Assembly: GCA_017959485.1 (NCBI GenBank)
Contig: JAGDAM010000369.1
Coordinates: 1 to 7,228 of the forward strand
DNA length: 7,228 nt
Source of the DNA: Clostridia bacterium
GTDB taxonomy: Bacteria; Bacillota_A; Clostridia; Oscillospirales; CAG-272
Reading direction: 5' to 3'
Positions 1 to 6,937 of this stretch are shown here, piece after piece. The position numbers and the translations under genes were made by a program. Below the pieces are notes generated by a model. The model was not told the DNA's origin, did not search any database, and saw only the letters and a program-made list of their open reading frames with translations. The stretch's first letter is position 1. Every line of letters begins with the position of its first letter.

Positions 1-2457
1 GAACTGACGCTTACCGGACGCGACTGCGGAGAAGATGAGAGAGCGCCGATGTGCGGCGTACCCTTTCACAGCGCCGACACCTATATTCAGAAGCTGATTG
101 CCAAGGGATACAAAGTCGCGATTTGCGAACAGACCGAAGATCCCGCGACAGCCAAGGGACTTGTAAAAAGAGAGGTGGTCAGAATTGTGACCGCCGGGAC
201 TGTTCTCGAGCCGGAAATGCTCCAGGACGGCAGGAACAACTACCTGGCGTCTGTCTGCCTCGACGGGGACAGCGCCGGCGTCTGCTTTGCCGACGTTTCG
301 ACGGGAGAGGTTTTTGCGACTTCGTTTACCTCGCGCGATCCGGCCGGCGATCTGATCTGCGAGCTCGGGACCTATTCTCCCAGCGAGGTCCTTCTCAGTT
401 CCGGCGCCGCGGCCGAGAAAAATATAAGCAAATTCATTCTTGAAAAACTTGGCGCTTCAACCGAGGCGGGAAGGGACGGCTATTTCGAACCCGCGTCTTC
501 GGAGGCAAAGGCAAGAACGCATTTCGGCTCAAAGCTTCCGGAAAACGCCCCGAGGCAGCTGCTGCGTTCGCTCGGAGCGCTTCTGTGCTACGTCGAAGAA
601 ACCCAGAAATCGGATATTTCGTATATCAAGGATCTGAACATCTACGACAGCGGCAGATTCATGCAGCTCGATCTCGCGACCCGGAGAAACCTTGAACTGA
701 CCGAGACGATGAGGACCCGCGAAAAGAAGGGAAGTCTGCTCGGGGTTCTTGACAGGACAAAGACCGCTGCCGGAGCGAGAATGCTGCGCCAGTGGATCGA
801 ACATCCGCTGCTCAATATCCCGCGAATCACGAGGCGTCAGAGCGCCGTGGGCGAGCTTGCCTCTTCCGGAGAACTTCGGGAAGAACTGAGAGACCGTCTC
901 ACCGGCGTCCTCGACCTTGAGCGGCTTGTAACGAAAACGGTGTACGGGAGCGCAAACGCGCGCGATCTGCGCGCGGTATGCTCGACTCTATCCAAGCGTC
1001 CGGATATCATCGAACTTCTCGGCGCCGCGTCCTGCGAAGAGCTGCGCTCGGTTGCCTCCGCGCTCGATCCCCTTGAGGATATTACAGGGCTTATAGACCG
1101 CGCGATAATCGAGGCGCCTCCGTTCTCGGTCAGAGAGGGAGGGATGATCGCTCCCGGCTACAGCGAAGAGGTAGACCGCCTTCGCGATATACTGAACAAC
1201 GGTCGGGACTGGATCGAACGCGAAGCCGAGAAGGAACGCGACAGAACCGGTATACGCACTCTGAAAATCGGTTACAACCGGGTGTTCGGCTACTATATTG
1301 AGGTGTCGAACTCCTTTAAAGCTCAGGTCCCACCGACGTATATAAGAAAACAGACGCTCGCAAACGCCGAAAGGTATATTACCGAGGAACTGAAACGGCA
1401 CGAAGCGGAGGTGCTCGGGGCTTCTGACAGACTCGCCTCGCTCGAATACGGACTCTTCTGCACCGTAAGGGACGCCGTCGCCGCCGAATCCGCGAGGATT
1501 CAGCGCACGGCCGCGGGCCTCGCGGCGCTCGACGTTTACGCATCTCTCGCGGAGGTCGCGGTCTCTTCCGGTTACGTCTGCCCCTCGCTCAACGCCGAAA
1601 GAAGGATTGATATCCGCGACGGAAGGCATCCGGTTATCGAGAAATACGTTTCGGGAGCCGCCTTCGTTCCCAACGACACCCGTCTCGACACCGACGATCA
1701 CCGTGTTATGATAATAACCGGTCCCAATATGGCGGGCAAGTCCACGTATATGCGTCAGGTTGCGCTGATATCGGTCATGACTCAGATCGGTTCATTCGTA
1801 CCGGCGTCGTCCGCGGACGTCTGCGTTACCGACCGGGTCTTCACCAGGATCGGCGCATCCGACGATCTCGCGTCGGGGCAGTCGACGTTTATGCTCGAAA
1901 TGAACGAGGTGGCGTCTATCCTGAAATCAGCGACGAAGGACTCGCTCATAGTATACGACGAGGTCGGACGGGGCACGTCCACCTTCGACGGAATGAGCAT
2001 AGCGGGCGCCATCCTTGAGTATACCTCGAAAAAAATCAAAGCCAAGACGATGTTCGCGACTCACTATCACGAACTGACGTCGATGGAAGAGAATCTGCCC
2101 GGAGTATTCAATACGCATATCGCGGCGCGCAAACGCGGAGGCGATATAATCTTCCTGCGCAAGATCGTGCCGGGCGCCACCGACGACAGCTACGGTATCG
2201 AAGTCGCGAAGCTCGCCGGGATTCCGGGCGAAGTGATATCCCGCGCGAGGGCAATTCTTTCGGATCTCGAACTGAGGCGCGGCGGCGACTCGGATAACGG
2301 CAGAAAACAGGCCGAAGAACCCGACGCGCAGGAGATGGGTATCGATTCGTTTATAAACGACGGAGTAATAGACGATATAAGATCAGCCGATCTGAACAAT
2401 ATGTCGCCGTTTGACGCGCAGAAACTGCTCTTCGAGCTGCAGAAGCGCCTGAGATGA
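1..2457 (+). CDS. mutS: DNA mismatch repair ATPase MutS, 5' end cut off by the window
   Basis: MutS binds base mismatches and small loops in new DNA and, with ATP, recruits MutL. The reading frame is open from base 1 (818 codons seen, starting ELTLTGRDCG), so the ATG at 49 is an internal methionine, not the start. Compared with Bacillus MutS about 45 N-terminal residues are missing, including the FxE mismatch-contact motif. In window numbering, the remainder of the mismatch domain and the connector fill roughly residues 1-215. The lever and clamp follow, with NRVFGYYIEV at about 426. The ATPase has a Walker A GPNMAGKST at 574-582, a Walker B Asp653-Glu654 followed by VGRGTS, and the switch histidine in FATHYHE at about 688. 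A helix-turn-helix dimer segment starts at Tyr731. The C-terminus ends in the usual family tail (LNNMSPFDAQKLLFELQKR). The clamp-binding QLSLF-type motif usually found before that tail is not recognisable. First gene of a probable mutS-mutL-tgt operon. Identity is very secure. Confidence 0.98.
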   Translation, partial: ELTLTGRDCGEDERAPMCGVPFHSADTYIQKLIAKGYKVAICEQTEDPATAKGLVKREVVRIVTAGTVLEPEMLQDGRNNYLASVCLDGDSAGVCFADVSTGEVFATSFTSRDPAGDLICELGTYSPSEVLLSSGAAAEKNISKFILEKLGASTEAGRDGYFEPASSEAKARTHFGSKLPENAPRQLLRSLGALLCYVEETQKSDISYIKDLNIYDSGRFMQLDLATRRNLELTETMRTREKKGSLLGVLDRTKTAAGARMLRQWIEHPLLNIPRITRRQSAVGELASSGELREELRDRLTGVLDLERLVTKTVYGSANARDLRAVCSTLSKRPDIIELLGAASCEELRSVASALDPLEDITGLIDRAIIEAPPFSVREGGMIAPGYSEEVDRLRDILNNGRDWIEREAEKERDRTGIRTLKIGYNRVFGYYIEVSNSFKAQVPPTYIRKQTLANAERYITEELKRHEAEVLGASDRLASLEYGLFCTVRDAVAAESARIQRTAAGLAALDVYASLAEVAVSSGYVCPSLNAERRIDIRDGRHPVIEKYVSGAAFVPNDTRLDTDDHRVMIITGPNMAGKSTYMRQVALISVMTQIGSFVPASSADVCVTDRVFTRIGASDDLASGQSTFMLEMNEVASILKSATKDSLIVYDEVGRGTSTFDGMSIAGAILEYTSKKIKAKTMFATHYHELTSMEENLPGVFNTHIAARKRGGDIIFLRKIVPGATDDSYGIEVAKLAGIPGEVISRARAILSDLELRRGGDSDNGRKQAEEPDAQEMGIDSFINDGVIDDIRSADLNNMSPFDAQKLLFELQKRLR

Positions 2458-2463
2458 AACAGA

Positions 2464-4440
2464 ATGGGAAAGATTAACGTACTGAGTTTTGAGGTAGCCA
2501 ACCTTATTGCCGCCGGGGAAGTCGTCGACAGGCCTTCCTCAGCGATCAAGGAACTGGTGGAAAACTCTATAGACGCCGGGGCGAACCGGATAACCGTCGA
2601 GATCCAGCGCGGCGGAGTGCGTCTTATGCGTGTGACTGACAACGGTTGCGGTATATCCGCGGAGGATCTCCCGGTTGCCGTCCGCCGCCACGCCACGAGC
2701 AAGATACTGACCGAGAAAGACCTCTCGGGCATCGAGACGCTCGGATTCAGAGGCGAGGCGCTCGCGGCTATCGGAGCGGTCTCGGATATGAGGATTATCT
2801 CCAAGCCGCGCGAGTGCCCGAGGGGCGCTCGTATCGAGGTTCGCTCGGGCAGAGTCGGCGCCGTGTCGGAACAGGGGGCCGCCGACGGACCAACGGTACT
2901 AGCCGAGAATCTTTTCGCAAACGTTCCGGCACGTCTGAAATTCCTCAAGCGCGATCTGACCGAGGCGGCGTCGGTGACGTCGGTCGTTGAAAAGATAGCG
3001 ATGTCGCATCCCGAAATCGCTTTCAGGATGATCAGCGACGGCACCGTCAGGTTCGAGACGTCCGGCGACGGAAATCTCCGGGGAGTCATACGCGCGGTTT
3101 ACGGAAAAGATTTTGCTTCCGGGATGCTTCCGGTAAGCGGCTCGTCGGCCGGGATCTCGGTGACGGGTTTCATCACTTCTCCGGGGAATCCCCGCGCCAA
3201 CCGCAACTGGCAGATCTTCTTTATCAACCGTAGATACGTTAAAATCAGGACTGCTTCCTCCGCTCTCGAACAGGCATACGTTTCATATATTCCGCCCGAA
3301 CGGTTTCCGGGATGCGTCATCCACGTCACGGTAAATCCGGAAATGGTTGACGTCAACGTCCATCCTGCGAAGCTTGAAGTGAAATTCGCCGACGACCGCC
3401 CGGTCTTCGACGCAGTTTACGGAGCCGTACGCGAAGCGCTGCTCGGCAATTCGGAGCGGGCGACTCTTCCGGGAACCGTTACGGGCGCGGCCGGGCCTCG
3501 CCTCAGCGGCGCGTTCGCCCCGGTTACGGAAGTCCGCGGTTCGGGAAGCGAGCCGGCTCTCACAGTCTTTGACACGTCGGAAATAATCCCCGCCGCTGCC
3601 GTGAAGGACGCGGAGAAAACCGGCACGCCGGCTGCGTCGGGCCGGCCGTCCGGATATTCCCTCGGAGTTATCGACGAGTCGGACGAGCCGGGCGTCGCCT
3701 TCCGTGGCCCTGCCGTAAGGCCTTCTGAGGGCGGACAGACCTGCGGCGCGTTATACGGCGGTCAGATTCCGGAAATGCCTCAGACGGGGTCCGTGCCGGC
3801 CGACGAGCGAGGTGCGGGAAGTATTCCGGGCAGCGGCTCACCGGCAGGCAGAGGAGTTCCCGGAAGCTTTAGAATTGTCGGCGAAATATTCAATACTTAC
3901 GTTATCGTCGAAGAATCCGACAGGGTTACCGTTTTCGACAAGCACGCGGCTCACGAGAGGATTATTTTTGAAAAGCTCCGCCGCAATCAGGAGAACGGGA
4001 CGCGGCCGGTTACTCTGCTCGCGTGCCCCGTCGAACTGATACTTATGAGCGACGAGGCATCGGCCGTCGCGGAACACCGGGAGGAAATTGAGAGGACGGG
4101 ATTCGAGTTTTCCGTCGCCGGAACGAAAGTCAGCGTTTCGGGAATTCCGGCGGGAATACCGCAGTCCGCGGTCTGTTCCGTTTTTGAAAGCTTTGCCGAC
4201 GTGCTGGCTCACGGCTCGGGGAGCGTGGAGCTGATAGGGGATACGGTTTTTGAAAAAGCCCTCTTCAGCGCCGCCTGCAAGGCCGCCATAAAAGGCGGAA
4301 GGACGTATCCCGAAGGTTATACCGAATATCTCGTCCGAGAGCTTCTGGCGACTCCCGAGGTCGTCTGCTGTCCTCACGGCCGACCGGTTGCATTCGAGTT
4401 TACAAAAAAAGAAGCCGACCGCATGTTCGGAAGAGAATAA
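2464..4440 (+). CDS. mutL: DNA mismatch repair protein MutL, endonuclease type
   Basis: MutL couples mismatch recognition by MutS to strand removal. In bacteria without MutH it nicks the DNA itself. The 658-residue protein has an N-terminal GHKL ATPase (about 1-330): catalytic Glu30 and Mg-binding Asn34 in KELVENSIDAGA, DNGCGI at 59-64, GFRGEALAAI at 94-103, and Lys303 in VDVNVHPAKLEVKF. A Gly/Ser/Pro/Ala-rich linker spans about 331-466. The C-terminal domain (467-658) carries the endonuclease set: DKHAAHERIIFE at 492-503 (a DQHA-x2-E-x4-E motif with Lys for Gln), Cys605-Lys606, CPHGRP at 636-641 and FGR at 655-657. These match the Zn-binding residues of Bacillus MutL in order and nearly in spacing. 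The expected QxLLxP clamp motif reads TLLACP (517-522). The start is fixed by the conserved N-terminus, 6 bases after the mutS stop. There is no strong Shine-Dalgarno sequence, so translation is probably coupled to mutS. Confidence 0.98.
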   Translation: MGKINVLSFEVANLIAAGEVVDRPSSAIKELVENSIDAGANRITVEIQRGGVRLMRVTDNGCGISAEDLPVAVRRHATSKILTEKDLSGIETLGFRGEALAAIGAVSDMRIISKPRECPRGARIEVRSGRVGAVSEQGAADGPTVLAENLFANVPARLKFLKRDLTEAASVTSVVEKIAMSHPEIAFRMISDGTVRFETSGDGNLRGVIRAVYGKDFASGMLPVSGSSAGISVTGFITSPGNPRANRNWQIFFINRRYVKIRTASSALEQAYVSYIPPERFPGCVIHVTVNPEMVDVNVHPAKLEVKFADDRPVFDAVYGAVREALLGNSERATLPGTVTGAAGPRLSGAFAPVTEVRGSGSEPALTVFDTSEIIPAAAVKDAEKTGTPAASGRPSGYSLGVIDESDEPGVAFRGPAVRPSEGGQTCGALYGGQIPEMPQTGSVPADERGAGSIPGSGSPAGRGVPGSFRIVGEIFNTYVIVEESDRVTVFDKHAAHERIIFEKLRRNQENGTRPVTLLACPVELILMSDEASAVAEHREEIERTGFEFSVAGTKVSVSGIPAGIPQSAVCSVFESFADVLAHGSGSVELIGDTVFEKALFSAACKAAIKGGRTYPEGYTEYLVRELLATPEVVCCPHGRPVAFEFTKKEADRMFGRE

Positions 4441-4450
4441 AGCGGAACGC

Positions 4451-4455
4451 GGGAG
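4451..4455 (+). promoter_or_regulatory. Ribosome binding site of tgt
   Basis: GGGAG lies 6 bases before the ATG at 4462, inside the 21-base mutL-tgt gap. It supports this ATG over the in-frame ATG five codons further on (4477). No promoter is visible in the gap, so tgt is most simply read as part of the mutSL transcript. Confidence 0.75.
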
Positions 4456-4461
4456 TTTATT

Positions 4462-5598
4462 ATGTTCAGACTAATTATGAAAGAGGGCAGGGCGCGAAGA
4501 GGCGTTTTCGAGACGGTCCACGGGACGGTGCAGACGCCTGTTTTTATGAACGTCGGGACGAGCGCCACAGTCAAGGGAGGCATCGCTGCCGAGGACCTTC
4601 GCGAGGTCGGCTGTCAGGTTGAACTTTCCAACACGTATCATCTTCATCTGAGACCGGGAGACGAACTGATCAGATCTCTCGGCGGACTTCACAAATTCAT
4701 GAACTGGGACCGCCCGATTCTCACCGACAGCGGCGGATTCCAGGTCTTCTCGCTCGCGTCTCTGCGAAAAATTACCGAGGAGGGCGTGCGCTTCGCGTCA
4801 CACATCGACGGGCGCCGCATCTTTATGGGACCCGAGGATAGCATGCGCATCCAGTCGAATCTCGGTTCGACGATAGCCATGGCTTTCGACGAATGCGTCG
4901 CGAATCCTTCTCCCTACGAATACGTTAAAGAGTCGTCTGAACGTACCGTGAGGTGGCTCGTCCGCTGCCGTGCCGAGCTCGACCGGCTGAATTCGCTCGA
5001 GGGTACGGTCAATCCCCGGCAGATGCTCTTCGGGATAAATCAGGGCGGAACCTATCCGGATTTACGCATTGACAATATGCAGCGAATCGCCGAGCTTGGA
5101 CTTGACGGTTACGCGATAGGAGGTCTTGCGGTCGGAGAAGAGACTTCGGTTATGTATGATCTTATCGAGACGGTTGAGCCGTATATGCCCGCCGACCGGC
5201 CGAGATATCTCATGGGAGTCGGAACTCCGCTCAACATAATCGAGGCGGTTGCGCGCGGAGTCGACTTTTTCGACTGCGTCATGCCCAGCCGGAACGCGCG
5301 TCACGGTAATCTGTTTACCTGGCACGGCAAAATGAATATCGGCAACGAAAGATTCGCCTCGGATCCGCGCCCAATAGACGCGGAATGCGGCTGCCCGGCT
5401 TGCAGAAACCATTCACGCGCGTACATACGGCATCTTCTCAAAGCCGAGGAAATGCTGGGGATGCGGCTCGCCGTCCTTCACAATCTGTATTTTTACAACG
5501 AGCTAACCGCAAAAATCAGAGAAGCGCTTGACGCCGGCCGCTTCGGGGAGTTTTACAAAAAGTACGTTCCGGTTCTCGGCGAAAGAGTAGACGACTGA
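4462..5598 (+). CDS. tgt: tRNA-guanine transglycosylase (queuine/preQ1 tRNA-ribosyltransferase)
   Basis: Tgt swaps the guanine at position 34 of tRNAs with GUN anticodons (Asp, Asn, His, Tyr) for a 7-deazaguanine, normally preQ1 in bacteria, a step in making queuosine. It is a cytosolic TIM-barrel zinc enzyme. The 378-residue protein is the usual length. Visible residues: Asp89 in LTDSGGFQ (general acid/base), FDECV around residue 140-145, GGLAVGE in the base-binding loop, nucleophile Asp271 in FFDCVMPSR, and a Zn site Cys309, Cys311, Cys314, His340. The distances 271 to 309 (38) and 314 to 340 (26) equal those in the Zymomonas enzyme as I recall it (Asp280, Cys318, Cys323, His349). The Cys of FDECV and the Val of GGLAVGE are the bacterial preQ1-type choices rather than the eukaryotic queuine-type ones, so preQ1 is the likelier substrate, though direct queuine salvage is not excluded. 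No other queuosine gene is in view. It sits directly downstream of mutL. Confidence 0.97.
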   Translation: MFRLIMKEGRARRGVFETVHGTVQTPVFMNVGTSATVKGGIAAEDLREVGCQVELSNTYHLHLRPGDELIRSLGGLHKFMNWDRPILTDSGGFQVFSLASLRKITEEGVRFASHIDGRRIFMGPEDSMRIQSNLGSTIAMAFDECVANPSPYEYVKESSERTVRWLVRCRAELDRLNSLEGTVNPRQMLFGINQGGTYPDLRIDNMQRIAELGLDGYAIGGLAVGEETSVMYDLIETVEPYMPADRPRYLMGVGTPLNIIEAVARGVDFFDCVMPSRNARHGNLFTWHGKMNIGNERFASDPRPIDAECGCPACRNHSRAYIRHLLKAEEMLGMRLAVLHNLYFYNELTAKIREALDAGRFGEFYKKYVPVLGERVDD

Positions 5599-5599
5599 A

Positions 5600-5677
5600 A
5601 AAACGACGGCGCCGTTTTGCGTCGAACAGGTTTCGCGGGAGCCGAAACACCCGTTTCTTCCGCGGCGAAACGCAAAA
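5600..5677 (+). terminator. Structured region after tgt, possible transcription terminator
   Basis: Starting one base after the tgt stop codon are nested inverted repeats. AAAACG (5600-5605) can pair with CGTTTT (5613-5618). TTTTGCGT (5615-5622) can pair with ACGCAAAA (5670-5677). Within that, CGCGGGAG (5634-5641) pairs with CTTCCGCG (5657-5664, one G-U), capped by AAAC/GTTT (5645-5648 with 5653-5656) around an ACCC loop. The first two stems share bases 5615-5618, so they exclude each other. Position between a gene end and a new promoter fits a terminator. It is not a textbook one: the only long T run (5687-5693) begins about 10 bases after the outer stem and about 22 after the GC-rich stem. 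It may instead be a processing or weak termination structure. Confidence 0.42.
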
Positions 5678-5682
5678 AGATA

Positions 5683-5711
5683 TTGATTTTTTTCAGGTAA
5701 AGATATATAAT
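5683..5711 (+). promoter_or_regulatory. Sigma-A (housekeeping) promoter for the LCP-family gene
   Basis: A -35 box TTGATT (5683-5688, four of six consensus bases) and a perfect -10 box TATAAT (5706-5711) are separated by exactly 17 bases. The spacer is AT-rich and includes most of a run of seven T. This AT-rich block stands out sharply from the GC-rich coding DNA on both sides. Transcription would start near 5717-5719, giving a leader of about 60 bases. It is the only convincing promoter I see in the window. It would drive the LCP gene and, since no terminator is evident after that gene, probably the glycyl-tRNA synthetase gene as well. Confidence 0.8.
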
Positions 5712-5717
5712 ATATCA

Positions 5718-5780
5718 TTATAGACAATATGGGTTATTGCGGCCTCTCGGCCGGATTGTCCAGTGAAAGGGGGAGTAAGT
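5718..5780 (+). promoter_or_regulatory. 5' leader with alternative hairpins before the LCP-family gene
   Basis: The leader contains a tight hairpin CGGCC-TCTC-GGCCG (5740-5753). Its flanks offer two exclusive pairings. CAATA (5725-5729) can pair with TATTG (5735-5739), or GACAAT (5723-5728) can pair with ATTGTC (5755-5760), enclosing the central hairpin. The last element ends 8 bases before the Shine-Dalgarno run. No known riboswitch or T-box consensus is recognisable. The pairings are seen in the sequence; a regulatory role is only inferred. Confidence 0.35.
5769..5775 (+). promoter_or_regulatory. Strong ribosome binding site that sets the start of the LCP-family gene
   Basis: GGGGGAG lies 5 bases before the ATG at 5781. 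An in-frame GTG at 5763 would give six more residues, but this purine run would then lie inside the coding sequence and no Shine-Dalgarno sequence precedes the GTG. The ATG at 5781 is therefore the better start. Confidence 0.8.
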
Positions 5781-6905
5781 ATGCTTTCATCGGTAAAAAA
5801 CTTTTTTCTTACGTTCATACTTGCTCTCGCCGTATTCGGACTGATCGCGACGGTGGCGGTGCGGCTCGTCGTTAACAATATCAACGGCACGCTTGAGCGC
5901 GGAGACGACACTACAGCGCCGGCGGACGTCGATCCCGACGATCCGGGACACGCAGGCAACAACAGTCTTTCGGGCGAAAAAACGCTGTCATTTCTGATCA
6001 TCGGCACCGATTACAGAGGAAACACCTTTTCGGATTACGACCCCGAACAGCTGAAGACGTATTACGGGATTGAGAAAGAAAACGTGGTTCCGGCTCCGGC
6101 TCCCGGCGACGTCGTCCCCTATTACGTCGGCGGAGTAAGCAGCGACACCTATTACACAACCGAATCGGTGGTCGAGACGGGAGACGGAAAAATCGTCTTT
6201 CCGAACGGTTTTTATACGCTGAGCTACCGCAAGATCGGAGCGGACGCCGTGGTTCTGCTTCGGCTCGACAAATCCCGCAGACAGATCACCATGACCTCGT
6301 TCCCGACCGATGCCTATATCGAGGCGGGCGGAAGCTATATGACGCTGTCGGAGGTATTCTCCAACTACGGGGTTTCCGAGCTGAAGGACGCCGTCCATAT
6401 GATTACCGGGGTTAGACCCGATTACTATATGTCGGTGGATCTCGATTCCTTCCCCAGACTCATCGACGCGATAAACGGCGTCGAATATTACGTGCCCGAG
6501 CAGATGACGTATACCGATTACGCGGGCGGAATCAACATCGATCTCAAAAAGGGAACGCAGCTGCTTAACGGCGCCGACGCTCTTTCGATGCTGATGTACC
6601 GTGATTATTCGGATTCCTCGCTTTCCAGGGAAAAGACCTGCGCATCCTTCTGCAAAGCGGTTATCGCCAAGGTGATGACCCCCGAGTATTACGGTCAGAT
6701 CGGTTATCTGGCCGGCCTTTTGCTCGACTGTGTCAAAACCGACGTATCGGGCAGTACGATAATCGAGAACGTCGGCTTCGTCAGATCGTTCGCCGGACTG
6801 ATCACAGAGATTTCGCCCGTAACCGAATCGGGAACCTTCCGCGGATCTGCCGTAAAAATGTTCAATACCGAAAAATCACGCGCGCGCTTCGGCGGTTTAA
6901 ACTGA
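5781..6905 (+). CDS. LCP-family (LytR-CpsA-Psr) membrane-anchored envelope protein, divergent
   Basis: LCP proteins sit outside the membrane and attach undecaprenyl-phosphate-linked glycopolymers (teichoic acids, capsule) to peptidoglycan. This 374-residue protein has a short N-terminus with one lysine, a single hydrophobic anchor (about 9-28), an acidic Asp/Pro-rich spacer (about 42-60) and then the LCP fold. Family signatures are FLIIGTDYR (71-79, Asp77), DAVVLLRLD (155-163), SFPTDAYIEAG (from 173), VRPDYYMSVDLDSF (211-224), a GVEYYVP stretch soon after, and KKGTQLLNGADAL shortly before Tyr273. Oddities: canonical LCPs have Arg in S-[IL]-P-R-D-T, where this one has Thr176, and of the YVRxR pair only the second Arg remains (Met272, Arg274). 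Asp77 and Asp155 are 78 residues apart instead of about 12, from an insertion rich in Tyr, Gly, Pro and acidic residues. No LytR C-terminal domain follows. The gene has its own promoter and strong ribosome binding site. Family membership is well supported; transferase activity is uncertain. Confidence 0.87.
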   Translation: MLSSVKNFFLTFILALAVFGLIATVAVRLVVNNINGTLERGDDTTAPADVDPDDPGHAGNNSLSGEKTLSFLIIGTDYRGNTFSDYDPEQLKTYYGIEKENVVPAPAPGDVVPYYVGGVSSDTYYTTESVVETGDGKIVFPNGFYTLSYRKIGADAVVLLRLDKSRRQITMTSFPTDAYIEAGGSYMTLSEVFSNYGVSELKDAVHMITGVRPDYYMSVDLDSFPRLIDAINGVEYYVPEQMTYTDYAGGINIDLKKGTQLLNGADALSMLMYRDYSDSSLSREKTCASFCKAVIAKVMTPEYYGQIGYLAGLLLDCVKTDVSGSTIIENVGFVRSFAGLITEISPVTESGTFRGSAVKMFNTEKSRARFGGLN

Positions 6906-6937
6906 ACTTCGCGCACGTCTTCAATCAAGGATAAGCA

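Noticed and set aside
49..51. ATG at 49 as the start of mutS
   Set aside because: The codons before it (ELTLTGRDCGEDERAP) are conserved MutS sequence, so the gene continues off the left edge.
988..1701. Open frame of 237 codons on the minus strand inside mutS
   Set aside because: It is fully antisense to conserved MutS core and clamp sequence, and its translation resembles no family I know.
2190..3089. Open frame of 299 codons on the minus strand across the mutS-mutL junction
   Set aside because: It lies opposite two strongly conserved genes. Its translation is Ser/Arg/Pro/Ile-rich with no recognisable family, as expected for the complement of GC-rich coding DNA.
3454..3860. GC-rich, repetitive-looking stretch in mutL as a possible insertion or repeat
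   Set aside because: It encodes the Gly/Ser/Pro/Ala-rich linker that MutL proteins always have between the two domains; its composition explains the appearance and the frame is intact.
5763..5765. GTG at 5763 as the start of the LCP-family gene
   Set aside because: The strong GGGGGAG would then be inside the gene and nothing like a Shine-Dalgarno sequence precedes the GTG.
5599..5780. Small RNA, tRNA, T-box or CRISPR repeat in the intergenic gap
   Set aside because: No tRNA-like cloverleaf, T-box consensus or regularly spaced direct repeats are visible; the structure is better explained as gene end, promoter and leader.
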